Notes under the pieces: model-generated
Databases searched by the model: none
Told to the model about the DNA's origin: nothing
Seen by the model: the letters and a program-made list of their open reading frames with translations, nothing else
Program-made: the position numbers and the translations under genes
NCBI RefSeq assembly: GCF_014651515.1
Contig: NZ_BMXA01000001.1
Span: 1 to 64,000 of the forward strand
Reading direction: 5' to 3'
Source: Arenicella chitinivorans
GTDB lineage: Bacteria > Pseudomonadota > Gammaproteobacteria > Arenicellales > Arenicellaceae
DNA: 64,000 nt
Shown here: positions 35,051 through 43,606 of the stretch, in pieces
How positions within the stretch are numbered: position 1 is the stretch's first letter
Layout of the letters: the number at the start of each line of letters is the position of its first letter

Positions 35051-36100
35051 ATGATGGTGTGGCAATGGTTGTCACTGGTTTCGCTACTGGCACTGAGCTT
35101 AGCACTTCAGACTGCTATTGCTGACGGTCTATCAGAGGGCGTCTACACGGCGGCTGAGCATGACCACCGACCACCACCTAAATATCCGTCGCAACTCGAA
35201 CGTTCGGGCAAGCCAGGTGCGGTGGCGGTGAGTTACATGATTGACGAAGCAGGTAAAACCTACGATGTAAAAGTTTTACGCTCTACCCATGTGGGGTTTG
35301 AGAAATCTGCGGTCGAGGTGGTTGAACAGTACACTTTTTCGCCAGCATTGTTGGCCGGGCAACCGGTCAGAAGTCGCAAGAATTCGGTAGTTTATTATGA
35401 GATGGCAGGCGTCGATCGGACTAAGTTGAGTGCCGAATTCCAGCGGCATTACCGATATCTAATCGGGGCGATGGAGAAGGGAGAGACTTCTGACAAAAAG
35501 TTTAAAAAGCGATTTGAACGAGGCTACAACGCGGTTCGGTCCCCTTGCGATTACATTTATTACTATCTCGCCCAAAGTCATTATTATCAAACCAAGCAAT
35601 ACGATGACCGGCAAATAACTGCGTTACGTCATCTAAAATTATACGAAGCAGATGTGGATAAGGATGGATGGTGTTTGACGCCTAAAATGCACACCTCAAC
35701 TACCTTGGACTTAGTCGCACTGCTATACATTCATAGCGACGTCGGCGGCGCGACGGCTGAATTTGAACGCTTAGTTAATCGTCGATTGATCGAAGTTGAT
35801 CAATTCCTACTGCCGGAACTTAAGCAGGTGGTCGACAATCCGGCAAGATTGTTACCAACGCAACGGAAGATCACCGTCGGTGGTCGAGGTTTTCACGTGA
35901 TCGAATTGTTTGCTAACCGCTTTTCAGTAAGCAGATTTACGAATGACGTTGATCAACTCAAGCTGGAATGTGACACAGGTGAGCAGGTGCTTGACCCTGA
36001 AGTCGAGTCACACCGAATCGAAGCCCCGTTGAGCGGCTGTCAGTTAGTCGTGCGTGCGAAACCCGGAACTCAGTTTCAGTTTGCTGAGATGTCAGATTAG
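35051..36100 (+). CDS. Periplasmic protein with TonB C-terminal-like domain
   Basis: The protein has 349 residues from ATG 35051; in-frame GTG at 35036 and TTG at 35021 are alternatives. A signal peptide or anchor (MMVWQWLSLVSLLALSLAL) is followed by a TonB C-terminal fold at about residues 35-110: PPPKYPSQLERSGKPGAV, SYMIDEAGKTYDVKVL, FEKSAVEVVEQYTFSPAL. The remaining ~230 residues are helical and unrecognised. Unlike true TonB there is no Pro-rich spacer and the domain is N-terminal, so it is more likely a structural or energy-transducer-like relative than a TonB that drives receptors. No ExbBD is nearby. Confidence 0.75.
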   Translation: MMVWQWLSLVSLLALSLALQTAIADGLSEGVYTAAEHDHRPPPKYPSQLERSGKPGAVAVSYMIDEAGKTYDVKVLRSTHVGFEKSAVEVVEQYTFSPALLAGQPVRSRKNSVVYYEMAGVDRTKLSAEFQRHYRYLIGAMEKGETSDKKFKKRFERGYNAVRSPCDYIYYYLAQSHYYQTKQYDDRQITALRHLKLYEADVDKDGWCLTPKMHTSTTLDLVALLYIHSDVGGATAEFERLVNRRLIEVDQFLLPELKQVVDNPARLLPTQRKITVGGRGFHVIELFANRFSVSRFTNDVDQLKLECDTGEQVLDPEVESHRIEAPLSGCQLVVRAKPGTQFQFAEMSD

Positions 36101-36146
36101 GCTGGAACTTTAACTTGATTCGCTAACTGTAAGCATACCAGGCTAC

Positions 36147-36170
36147 AATAATGCCATCGGTGGCATTATT
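36147..36170. other. Perfect 10-bp stem-loop between genes
   Basis: AATAATGCCA (36147-36156), loop TCGG, then TGGCATTATT (36161-36170). It lies 47 bases after the TonB-like stop and 46 bases before the next start. No T-run follows, so it is not a standard terminator; a palindromic operator or an RNA hairpin affecting the downstream gene are possible. Confidence 0.55.
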
Positions 36171-36215
36171 GGTCTGGGTATATGCCACCAAGCAATTTCA
36201 ACTTGGTGCAAACGA

Positions 36216-37520
36216 ATGATAAAACGCCTGTTCTTAATCCTGGTCTCTCTATTTTCGATGCTGGCGGTAGCCGAGAATAATCCGTATCGTGATGATGTGC
36301 TTTGGGTGGTGACGCCGAATCAAGCTGACTGGTTATACGCCGTGAATGAACCAGCTGGCCTCGAAGTTCGCGTATTTCGCTATGGCATGCCAGTGCAAAA
36401 TTTGACGCTTGAGTACGAGGTTGGTCCAGACATGCGTGACGCAGAGGTTCAGGGTCGAGCCGTACTGCAAGATGGCGTTACCACAATCAATGTCGGCACG
36501 CGCTCTGCCCCAGGATTTAACACCATACGGTTAACGGCAGAGATTGATGGCCTGACCTATGAGCATCATATTAAACTTGGCTTTGAGCCGGAGAAGTTAA
36601 AGCCTGTAACTCAGCGGCCAGCTGATTTCGATGCATTCTGGCAGGCCGAGGTGAGCAAAGCGCGTCGCGTGCCGATGGTGGTTGAGAAGACGTTTGTTCC
36701 AGAATTCTCCAGCGCATTGGTGAATTGCTATTTGATTCGACTTCAGGCGTACGAGGAGGGTAATTACATTTACGGATACCTGACCGTCCCAAACCGGCCC
36801 GGAAAATTCCCTGCGGTGTTCTCACCTCCCGGTGCCGGTATCAAACCGATGACACCAGAAAAAGATATCTTTTATGCGGAATCCGGGATGATTCGCTTTG
36901 ATATGGAAATCCATGGAATTAGGCCGGATCTAGAGCGGTCTCGTTACGAGGAAGTCAGCCGCGCATTCGGTAAAGGGAATACCGGTTATCTGGTCAACGG
37001 CCTGGATAATCGCGATAACTACTACATGAAGAAGGCGTACTTATCGTCTTTGCGGGTACTGGATTTTTTGACCACTCTGCCTGAATGGGACGGCAAGAAT
37101 TTGATTGCGCAAGGTACCAGCCAAGGGGGGGCGCTGGCGTTGGTCACCGCGGCTTTGGACCAACGGATCACAGCGTTGGCTGCGAACCATCCGGCATTGG
37201 TTGATATGGCGGGTTATATGAAACCGGGCCGGGCAGGCGGGTATCCCCATCTGTTTACCCGTTTTAGTGGCATGGATACAGAACAGAAACTCACGACCCT
37301 GGCGTACTATGATGTGGTGAACTTCCTACCTAGTATCACGGTTCCAGTATTTATGTCCTGGGGTTACAACGATGAAACCTGCCCACCAACCACCAGTTAC
37401 GTGGCATTTAATACGATCCAAAGTGAGAAACAGGCTTTAATTACCCCAGCCACTGAGCATTGGATCTCAGCCACTACTCGCAGGGCAATCTTTGATTGGG
37501 TTCAGGCCGGACTCAAGTAG
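36216..37520 (+). CDS. Secreted acetylxylan-esterase-like alpha/beta hydrolase
   Basis: The protein has 434 residues with a signal peptide (ending SMLAVA, about residue 19) and an N-terminal beta-rich domain (about 25-125), followed by an AXE1/cephalosporin-C-deacetylase domain. Catalytic residues visible: Ser302 in GTSQGG, an Asp in WGYNDETCPP and His in ATEHWIS. The substrate is probably acetylated polysaccharide or a related ester outside the cytoplasm. Together with the sugar-isomerase-like gene that converges on it, this may be a small carbohydrate-use locus. Confidence 0.87.
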   Translation: MIKRLFLILVSLFSMLAVAENNPYRDDVLWVVTPNQADWLYAVNEPAGLEVRVFRYGMPVQNLTLEYEVGPDMRDAEVQGRAVLQDGVTTINVGTRSAPGFNTIRLTAEIDGLTYEHHIKLGFEPEKLKPVTQRPADFDAFWQAEVSKARRVPMVVEKTFVPEFSSALVNCYLIRLQAYEEGNYIYGYLTVPNRPGKFPAVFSPPGAGIKPMTPEKDIFYAESGMIRFDMEIHGIRPDLERSRYEEVSRAFGKGNTGYLVNGLDNRDNYYMKKAYLSSLRVLDFLTTLPEWDGKNLIAQGTSQGGALALVTAALDQRITALAANHPALVDMAGYMKPGRAGGYPHLFTRFSGMDTEQKLTTLAYYDVVNFLPSITVPVFMSWGYNDETCPPTTSYVAFNTIQSEKQALITPATEHWISATTRRAIFDWVQAGLK

Positions 37521-37670
37521 GCTGCGGTTTAGTGGGTATACTTTGCCTGACGTGCACGAATCCATGACATGTCCGCCAATACCCTTTTGGCCGTGCTGGC
37601 AATACAGCGTTGAGTGGTCATTCGACGATGGTTCTCACACACCTCGGAACTGGGTAGGAATAGGTGATTT

Positions 37671-38516
37671 TTACCGCTCTGCTGTTTGTAGAAATCCATC
37701 CAGAGCGCGTTTTGACAATCTAATTGCATCGAGTGGTGCTAAGCCGTCGGGGTAGACTTCCTGCTCAAGTACGACCCATTGCGTGCCGCCGACTTCACTA
37801 TTTGCCACGATCAACGCAGCCCAATTGATGGTGTCCTCGCCGATGATGGGTCTGGTTTGGCCGGCTGATTCCGGACTGCTCGCTTTGTAGTGAATCGCAA
37901 AGGTTCGGCCAGGGTGTTGTCGAACAACTGACTCAGGGTTAATCCCGGCGGTTTTGGCCCAGCCAGCGTCAAGCTGCATTACGAGTGATTCCGGTGTTGA
38001 GTTAGCGATGTGATCCCAAAGCGTTGTTTTGCCACGGTACGGCGCGAACTCCTCAGCGTGATTGTGGTAACCAAATAGAAAACCGGCCTGGGTAACTGGT
38101 TCGTAGAGGCGATTTAAGTCGGCGATGGTTTGCCAAACTGTTGTTGGGTCGAATGCGCGATCATCCCAGGCGATGACCACCAGAGGCACTTCAGCGGCGG
38201 CATAAAATGCCAGCGTTGCGTCTATCTTGTCTGGCTCTAGCGTTGGAAATACGGTATGGGCACCGCTGATCTCAAGACCTTGACTACGAATAAATTCCAC
38301 CAACCCCACCGGGTCATTGGCGAATTCGCCAAATTCATTCGCGAACTCAACGCCTTGGAATCCCATATCCGCAAGCGCCTTAATTGTGCCTTTGAAATCG
38401 ACTTTGAGTTCCTCTTTCACCGACCAAAGCTGGATCGACACCTTGAGTTCTGAGCCATGCGCTGACGGTATCAACATCAAAAGTGAAATCAAAATGAGGT
38501 CTATGAATTTTGGCAT
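37671..38516 (-). CDS. Periplasmic sugar-phosphate isomerase/epimerase-like TIM-barrel protein
   Basis: The protein has 281 residues with a signal peptide (ending SAHG, about residue 22). The AP-endonuclease-2/xylose-isomerase-like barrel shows LWSVKEELKVDFKGTIKALADMGFQGVEFANEF, then VIAWDDR, GYHNHAEEF, VMQLDAGWAKTAGI and FAIHYKAS, which hold the usual metal-binding Glu, Asp and His. Such exported members act on sugars or inositols of unknown identity. It lies downstream of the lasso cyclase gene on the same strand but 110 bases away, and looks functionally unrelated. Confidence 0.87.
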   Translation of the reverse strand: MPKFIDLILISLLMLIPSAHGSELKVSIQLWSVKEELKVDFKGTIKALADMGFQGVEFANEFGEFANDPVGLVEFIRSQGLEISGAHTVFPTLEPDKIDATLAFYAAAEVPLVVIAWDDRAFDPTTVWQTIADLNRLYEPVTQAGFLFGYHNHAEEFAPYRGKTTLWDHIANSTPESLVMQLDAGWAKTAGINPESVVRQHPGRTFAIHYKASSPESAGQTRPIIGEDTINWAALIVANSEVGGTQWVVLEQEVYPDGLAPLDAIRLSKRALDGFLQTAER

Positions 38517-38626
38517 GTTAGATCTGTCCTTACTGGGATTTCCTGAGGATGCCCATTATGCCAACCCATAACAAAAACGGAAGCTGTATTGGTGGAGAGC
38601 GCTTAACTGGGATCAGGCAAGCGGCG

Positions 38627-40306
38627 TTAATCCCATCGGAAATTGACGCGGTCAGCACGCAAAGCGTTTAGCCAGAGCTCAAGCGACAGACAGTTTAACA
38701 AAAGCATCGAATAATCTGATTGCGAAGCGCTTAGGGCGTTTTCGACTGTGTGTCGAGCAACAAACCGTGGCCAGCTGGCAGCGGGGTCTGACAGCACTTC
38801 ACGGATGGTGTCGAGGTTGTGATTCCAGCCATCGTCGTAGTAACGACGCAAAACCCCAACGCGACCACGCCGTCGCATTGCTGCTGGAGCCAGGTCAGCC
38901 AACGCGGTTCTCAGAATTGCCTTGTCGTAGATCGGTGAGTGCGCTTGATATGCTGGTGTCAGCAGGCCCTGCTCAATCAAGGATGGGTGAATGCAGGGGT
39001 GCACGCGCTGTAGGCCGCGAGGGGCGGTGTGCGGTCGTTCGTTTTCCTGCGCGTTTAGATGACTACTCTGAAACAGAAAGGCACGATGATATTGGCTCTC
39101 AATTGGAATTGCTGGGCTGGAGGTGTAGGGCGACGTTAAGTTGCCAGTTTTGTTTCCGAGTATGTAATCGGGATAGCGCATGGCGCGCGGCTGGCGGTGC
39201 AGAATCGCGTTAAGCCAAGTTTTATGCACGTGTGGAATTTGTCGTGCACGGCGTGAACACAGCGTGCTGACAAACGCGCCCATTTGCCGATGCTGCCAGA
39301 GGTCTCGCAATAAGTTACGCTTGGGTGCAAAAAGTTCGTCGCCACCGGTCCCGAACCATATTTGTTTTAACTCCTGTTCGGCGGCTAACTCATACCCTTG
39401 ATTGATCATCGCTTGATACGGGTTAATTCCTGGCGCTAGTAAGTTGACCGGCATATTCAATAAACCATCAAAGCAGTGCGATCGTACATCCACACGGTGG
39501 ATGGGCAGTCCCAGTTCTTTGCTTAAATGTTCTGCATACGCCCACTCATCTTCATCTGGAAAATCTGGCAGCGAAAGGTTAATGGTTTCCAAAGGAATCT
39601 GTTGCTGGTGAGCGGCGACGGCAAGCGCTCCTGAATCCAGGCCACCACTGAGAAACAATCCGACGGTATTGGTCAATGCGCTCGCGTCCCGTGTGGCGTC
39701 CAGATAGGCTTGTTGCCATTGGCGCGCGACGGACTTCGTCTCGCGCGGAACTGGCACGCTATTTGCCATGGGATCGAACTGTGGTAAGCAGTGAATTTGC
39801 TTATTCGATAGCTTCAACGCTTGACCGGCGGGCACGGCATACAAGCTATGAAAGAAGCCGGCGTCCATAGCTGGTATGGAATAGGCTAGGTAATGCCGCA
39901 CCGCTTCGGAATTGATTGACACGGCTGAGGTGGCCGTGCGCAGTAGTTGGGTGGCATCGGTACTGATAGTCAGACCGTCTCGATCATTTCGGTAATAAAG
40001 CCCCGGAGAGTCGTATACGCCTCGAAACAGAAAAATGGCGTCTGCATCGACAATGATTGCTATATAGGCGCCTTCGACATGGTGATGGGTTTCGGCTCCC
40101 CACTTCTGGAAGGCGTGAAGCAGCAGTGTTTGGTCGTCGAGGTCGTTGTTAGCACAGTCAAGTGACGTGCTAAGTGCCACGCGTCGAAGTAAGCGGCCGG
40201 AGAACAAAACAATGTGTGGTGTTGGCCGGCTGCGTTGTGGACCGATAACAGAAACTTGGTTGGGACCAATTAATCGAATGTTCCAATTAGGCGTTCTCGG
40301 CTGCAA
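38627..40306 (-). CDS. Asparagine-synthetase-like lasso peptide cyclase
   Basis: The protein has 559 residues. The N-terminal Ntn-hydrolase-like domain (about 1-170) lacks the catalytic Cys2 of true asparagine synthetase, so glutaminase activity is not expected. The C-terminal synthetase domain has the ATP pyrophosphatase loop SGGLDS at 220-225, GTGGDELFA and a late YDKAIL..RRRGRVG region. This is the make-up of lasso C proteins, which adenylate an Asp/Glu side chain in the precursor core to form the macrolactam. The apparent start is TTG at 40306, 12 nt after the precursor stop, so translation is probably coupled. Without the precursor it would be called asparagine synthase-related. Confidence 0.82.
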   Translation of the reverse strand: MQPRTPNWNIRLIGPNQVSVIGPQRSRPTPHIVLFSGRLLRRVALSTSLDCANNDLDDQTLLLHAFQKWGAETHHHVEGAYIAIIVDADAIFLFRGVYDSPGLYYRNDRDGLTISTDATQLLRTATSAVSINSEAVRHYLAYSIPAMDAGFFHSLYAVPAGQALKLSNKQIHCLPQFDPMANSVPVPRETKSVARQWQQAYLDATRDASALTNTVGLFLSGGLDSGALAVAAHQQQIPLETINLSLPDFPDEDEWAYAEHLSKELGLPIHRVDVRSHCFDGLLNMPVNLLAPGINPYQAMINQGYELAAEQELKQIWFGTGGDELFAPKRNLLRDLWQHRQMGAFVSTLCSRRARQIPHVHKTWLNAILHRQPRAMRYPDYILGNKTGNLTSPYTSSPAIPIESQYHRAFLFQSSHLNAQENERPHTAPRGLQRVHPCIHPSLIEQGLLTPAYQAHSPIYDKAILRTALADLAPAAMRRRGRVGVLRRYYDDGWNHNLDTIREVLSDPAASWPRFVARHTVENALSASQSDYSMLLLNCLSLELWLNALRADRVNFRWD

Positions 40307-40318
40307 AATGCGGCTCGA

Positions 40319-40438
40319 TTAGGTATTCCGACGATTTGAACCAGGGACACCCGGGTCGCCTGGGTTGAGGCTTCCACCTAAAGTGGTGTCGCGTACATCA
40401 CCGTAATGAATTAAACGTGGTTTGGTGTATTTCGCCAT
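40319..40438 (-). CDS. Lasso-peptide-like RiPP precursor
   Basis: This 39-residue peptide starts at ATG 40438 (a longer frame from 40528 adds 30 hydrophilic residues). The leader MAKYTKPRLIHYGDVRDTTL carries the YxxPxL leader motif recognised by lasso RRE proteins, a following YGDVRD segment and Thr at -2. The predicted core is GGSLNPGDPGVPGSNRRNT: Gly1 and Asp8 are correctly placed for an 8-residue macrolactam ring, leaving an 11-residue tail with Arg16 and Arg17 as possible plugs. If cleavage is one residue earlier, Leu1-Asp9 would give a 9-ring. It is directly followed by the cyclase gene. Confidence 0.75.
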   Translation of the reverse strand: MAKYTKPRLIHYGDVRDTTLGGSLNPGDPGVPGSNRRNT

Positions 40439-40589
40439 TGGCGTTTCATCGCGGGTGCGATCAACATTAGCGTGTTTGTTGAAAGTGGGGCTAAACCGGA
40501 TGGACGTGTTGGCGCTGGATTTTCTCATCTGTTGGCGGCTAGGTGAGGTTGGGTTTGGGTGAACGATTTTTAGAGCATTGGGGCAGGTT

Positions 40590-40619
40590 TATAAAAGGAC
40601 CGTTGGTCGCGTTGTCCAA
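40590..40619 (-). promoter_or_regulatory. Candidate sigma-70 promoter for the lasso locus
   Basis: On the minus strand, TTGGAC (40619-40614) and TTTATA (40595-40590) are separated by 18 bases. The site lies about 150 bases upstream of the precursor ATG at 40438 and downstream of the hairpin at 40655-40680, so the locus could have its own transcript. Confidence 0.35.
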
Positions 40620-40654
40620 GTCGAGCAGTACTACCTAGGGTTTGAATTAGCACA

Positions 40655-40680
40655 AACGGGCCCTCAATACGGGGCCCGTT
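40655..40680 (-). terminator. Strong hairpin after the 962-residue secreted protein gene
   Basis: AACGGGCCC (40655-40663) and GGGCCCGTT (40672-40680) form a perfect 9-bp GC-rich stem with an 8-base loop, 27 bases after the stop codon at 40707. On the minus strand only three T's follow (CCCGTTTG), so termination strength is uncertain, but position and stability fit a terminator. Confidence 0.6.
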
Positions 40681-40706
40681 CGAATTCAGTTTTTTAAACT
40701 GGTTGT

Positions 40707-43595
40707 TTATGGAGTGAACTGCAAAGCGCTGTTCTCTAAATCAAACAGATTAGTCGGTGTGGAAAACAGCTCGTAAGGGGAGTCTGTTGCGCTCAGCGGT
40801 GCTGCGGCAGATAAGTCCACTGGCGTCGCGGTCGCACTGTTACCTTCGGCAACGCCAGTCAACCCAGAGGGCGATGTGATCGCGTCGTAGGCGAAGGCGA
40901 TGCTGTTATCGGCACTCAGTGTCACCGCGAACGTATTGGGTCCGGCACCGCCGAAGAGTGAAAATCGCGGTACGGCCAGAAACGAAACGGTCTTCGAACT
41001 GCCATTGTTCAGACTCGACACCACCAATCCGGCCTCACTCGGATTCAAATCAGCCCACAATGGCGCGATGCGTGGTGCACCCAATTCGAGCGTCGTGGCG
41101 CTCGGCGAAAAGTCATTGGGTGCGCCGCTGCCGAAAGTTAAGAAGCCGTTGGAATTGACGAATACCGTGTCATAGCTTTGGCCTTGGAAAGTAAAATCAA
41201 AGCCAAGGTCAATCTCGGTCGCGTCTTCATCACCCAGTGTCAGGATTGATCCTTCAATCACGAATGCATCCAGCACATAGCGGCCACCGTCAAGCGCTGC
41301 GCCTTGGCCTGGATCTTCGCCGTCAAAGTCCGTGTCGCCAAAATAACTGATGGCGATCGCATAATAGCCGTCTTCTGGAATCTCGACCTGGATTTTGGAC
41401 AGTAAACCATTGCTGTCATCGTTGGATGCGATCAGTTCCGCTTGTTCCGCATCGCAGCGTGGTTTGTGTCGATGATAGCGACTGTGATGTTTTCCGTAAC
41501 GCTTGTTTTCCACCTTAATGTTTTTGCAGTGGTACAGTCCCATCACACTGTCGATCTGCCCCGTCACAATTTCGGATACCAGTGTTGAACCGGCCGCCAA
41601 AGGTGAGTCGATCAGATAAAAATCGACATCTTCGCCGGTTGGTGCCAGCGCGGTAAAGTCTCTGAAAGTATCGATACTGTCAAACGGCAGCGCAATTTTA
41701 CTGGCTGTCTCGAGACTGTTGTTGCGTTGATGGCTGCGGTGGTTACGCTCATAACGGTCGGTATATCCGAGGCCAACACCAATAAACTTGGTTTTTCCGT
41801 TGGCCAAGTCAAACACATCAGGGTCGCTGAACAATTCGTATTGTGCGGCTTCCGTCAGCAACTGTACCTTGCCGAACAGACCGTAACCATTGACTGCGCT
41901 GAGGTCTGATTCGGTCTCGAACTGGCTGGTCGCTGCAATGCCGGAGCTTACGCCAACTAGGCCATCCGTCGCCGTCATATCACCATGGGTGATCTTGACC
42001 TCCGACCGCAGAATGCTAGCCCAGTACCCGTGGTACGGGAAGCTATCGGTACAAAGGAAGCTGTTGTCGCGAATTTCGATACTGAAGGTGTTGCTGCTGG
42101 TGCCATCGGTGATGCCATACTCCGGCACACCATCCCAGGTAACGGAGAACGTGTGCGCGCTGGCATCGTAGCTTACCGTGCCCGCAATATTGGGTGAAAG
42201 GTCATCCCAGAAGGCTGCGATCCGCGGCGGACCAGAGAGGAAAGACGCTTCGGTTTCAATGAAGTTACCGAAGGCGTCATCAGCACTGCCAAAGGTGACA
42301 AACCCGTTCCCATTGATGTAAGCGACGCTGTAGGGTTCGCCGGCAACACAGAACTCAAACGGCAGTGGAATGGCCACATTGCCATCATCACCAGTGTTCA
42401 GCGGTTGCCCTGGGACCGGTAAGTTAAACAGTATGTCAACGCCGGTGATTGGTGACCCTGCGACCGCAGTGATCGGCGTAAAGTCGCCGGGCAGGTCGGT
42501 GAGGCCATTACCGGACTCGTTGGCACCGTTATAGTACTCTTCTGGTCCGGGCAAGGTGGCACCGGGTGTGCTGAATCGGTCGTTACCAGATAATAAACCG
42601 TTTACGTAGACCGCATAGTCCTCACCGGGTGTGAGGCCAGTCAGCGTATAGGTACCAGTGATGGCATCGCCCTGACTGTAGTCACGAGTAAAGTCGCTAC
42701 TGATCGCGGAAACCGCATCGGCAAATGGGTCACTCAGGTTGCGGGCAATCACGTTAATCCCGGTCAGCTTACTGTCGCCCAATAGGATGGTGCCAGAGAT
42801 TGTGCCGGTATTGGCAAAGGACGCCTCTGGGTACATGCGTGATAGGGCGGCAATGTCATCCGCGTGTGGAGTTCGCGATACCTGGTCAATGTCGGAAAAC
42901 AGAAAGGGGTACATAGTCTCGATTACGTCAAAACCGGGGTCCAGTGGCGATGGTGGTGGGCCGAAAGTCGTGTCATCCGTGCCGGCACCCGTGGTGTCGG
43001 AGTCACCGTAGACCTGACCGTTGACCTCAGTGTGTGCAAGATTTGAATAATGTCCGAATTCGTGCACCATCAGGTTTAACAGCCCATCAATACTGCTGAT
43101 GGCTGGGCCATTAAGAAACGAGAACCCTTCCAAGATCGTGCAGCTTGGTTCATCCAGAAATTCCGGACTGGCAAAGCCGAGAATTCCAGATCCTGCTCCA
43201 AAAAGTAGGTCAAATATCTCGCCTGTGTCATCAAACACAATGGCAGACACACCGTCGGGACCGGCGGCCTGTAAGTAAGGTGTGAAGTTGGTTACATCCA
43301 CATCCACCGGCAATTGCCCTTGATTGCTGTAACTAATACTTGCGGTTGTTACGTCCTCCCAGGCTTGAAATGAATCCGTAACTGCCTGCACGGCAGCCGT
43401 GCTGTCGAGGATCCCGAGTGCGCCTTGGTCCGGGTTGAATGGCACATTTTGTCCGCCATTTGGCCACAGGTAAGGAACGCCTGATTGGCATACTTCCAGC
43501 GGTCCGCCAGCGTGTGCTGTGTGATTCGTAAGCAGTGCCAAGCTCGTGGTTAACGCGAACGAAATGAGTCGTAAATTTTGCTTAAATAAAGTCAT
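40707..43595 (-). CDS. Large secreted metzincin-like protein
   Basis: The protein has 962 residues with a signal peptide (cleavage near HTAHAG, about residue 29). The N-terminal domain contains HEFGHYSNLAH (His178, His182, His188), the HExxHxxxxxH zinc site of metzincins, and a possible Met-turn in ETMYP. Two copies of a beta module with (V/I)NxNGFxTFG..PRIAxxWxDL (about residues 425-475 and 820-870) flank a region with a His/Arg/Lys-rich insert bounded by cysteines. GGGAGG precedes the ATG. It is the second gene after a small secreted protein (11 bases). Probably an extracellular protease or wall-associated protein. Confidence 0.83.
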   Translation of the reverse strand: MTLFKQNLRLISFALTTSLALLTNHTAHAGGPLEVCQSGVPYLWPNGGQNVPFNPDQGALGILDSTAAVQAVTDSFQAWEDVTTASISYSNQGQLPVDVDVTNFTPYLQAAGPDGVSAIVFDDTGEIFDLLFGAGSGILGFASPEFLDEPSCTILEGFSFLNGPAISSIDGLLNLMVHEFGHYSNLAHTEVNGQVYGDSDTTGAGTDDTTFGPPPSPLDPGFDVIETMYPFLFSDIDQVSRTPHADDIAALSRMYPEASFANTGTISGTILLGDSKLTGINVIARNLSDPFADAVSAISSDFTRDYSQGDAITGTYTLTGLTPGEDYAVYVNGLLSGNDRFSTPGATLPGPEEYYNGANESGNGLTDLPGDFTPITAVAGSPITGVDILFNLPVPGQPLNTGDDGNVAIPLPFEFCVAGEPYSVAYINGNGFVTFGSADDAFGNFIETEASFLSGPPRIAAFWDDLSPNIAGTVSYDASAHTFSVTWDGVPEYGITDGTSSNTFSIEIRDNSFLCTDSFPYHGYWASILRSEVKITHGDMTATDGLVGVSSGIAATSQFETESDLSAVNGYGLFGKVQLLTEAAQYELFSDPDVFDLANGKTKFIGVGLGYTDRYERNHRSHQRNNSLETASKIALPFDSIDTFRDFTALAPTGEDVDFYLIDSPLAAGSTLVSEIVTGQIDSVMGLYHCKNIKVENKRYGKHHSRYHRHKPRCDAEQAELIASNDDSNGLLSKIQVEIPEDGYYAIAISYFGDTDFDGEDPGQGAALDGGRYVLDAFVIEGSILTLGDEDATEIDLGFDFTFQGQSYDTVFVNSNGFLTFGSGAPNDFSPSATTLELGAPRIAPLWADLNPSEAGLVVSSLNNGSSKTVSFLAVPRFSLFGGAGPNTFAVTLSADNSIAFAYDAITSPSGLTGVAEGNSATATPVDLSAAAPLSATDSPYELFSTPTNLFDLENSALQFTP

Positions 43596-43606
43596 GATGT
43601 CCTCCC

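Noticed and set aside
37492-37755. Plus-strand frame overlapping convergent gene ends
   Set aside because: It overlaps the end of the esterase gene and the start of the convergent isomerase-like gene in another frame, with no supporting signals.
38627-40306. True asparagine synthetase (asnB)
   Set aside because: There is no Cys at position 2 for glutaminase activity, the gene is directly preceded by a lasso-type precursor, and the N-terminal domain is diverged.
40655-40680. Intrinsic terminator with full certainty
   Set aside because: Only the hairpin is clear; the T-tract after it on the minus strand is too short, so it is listed with moderate confidence.
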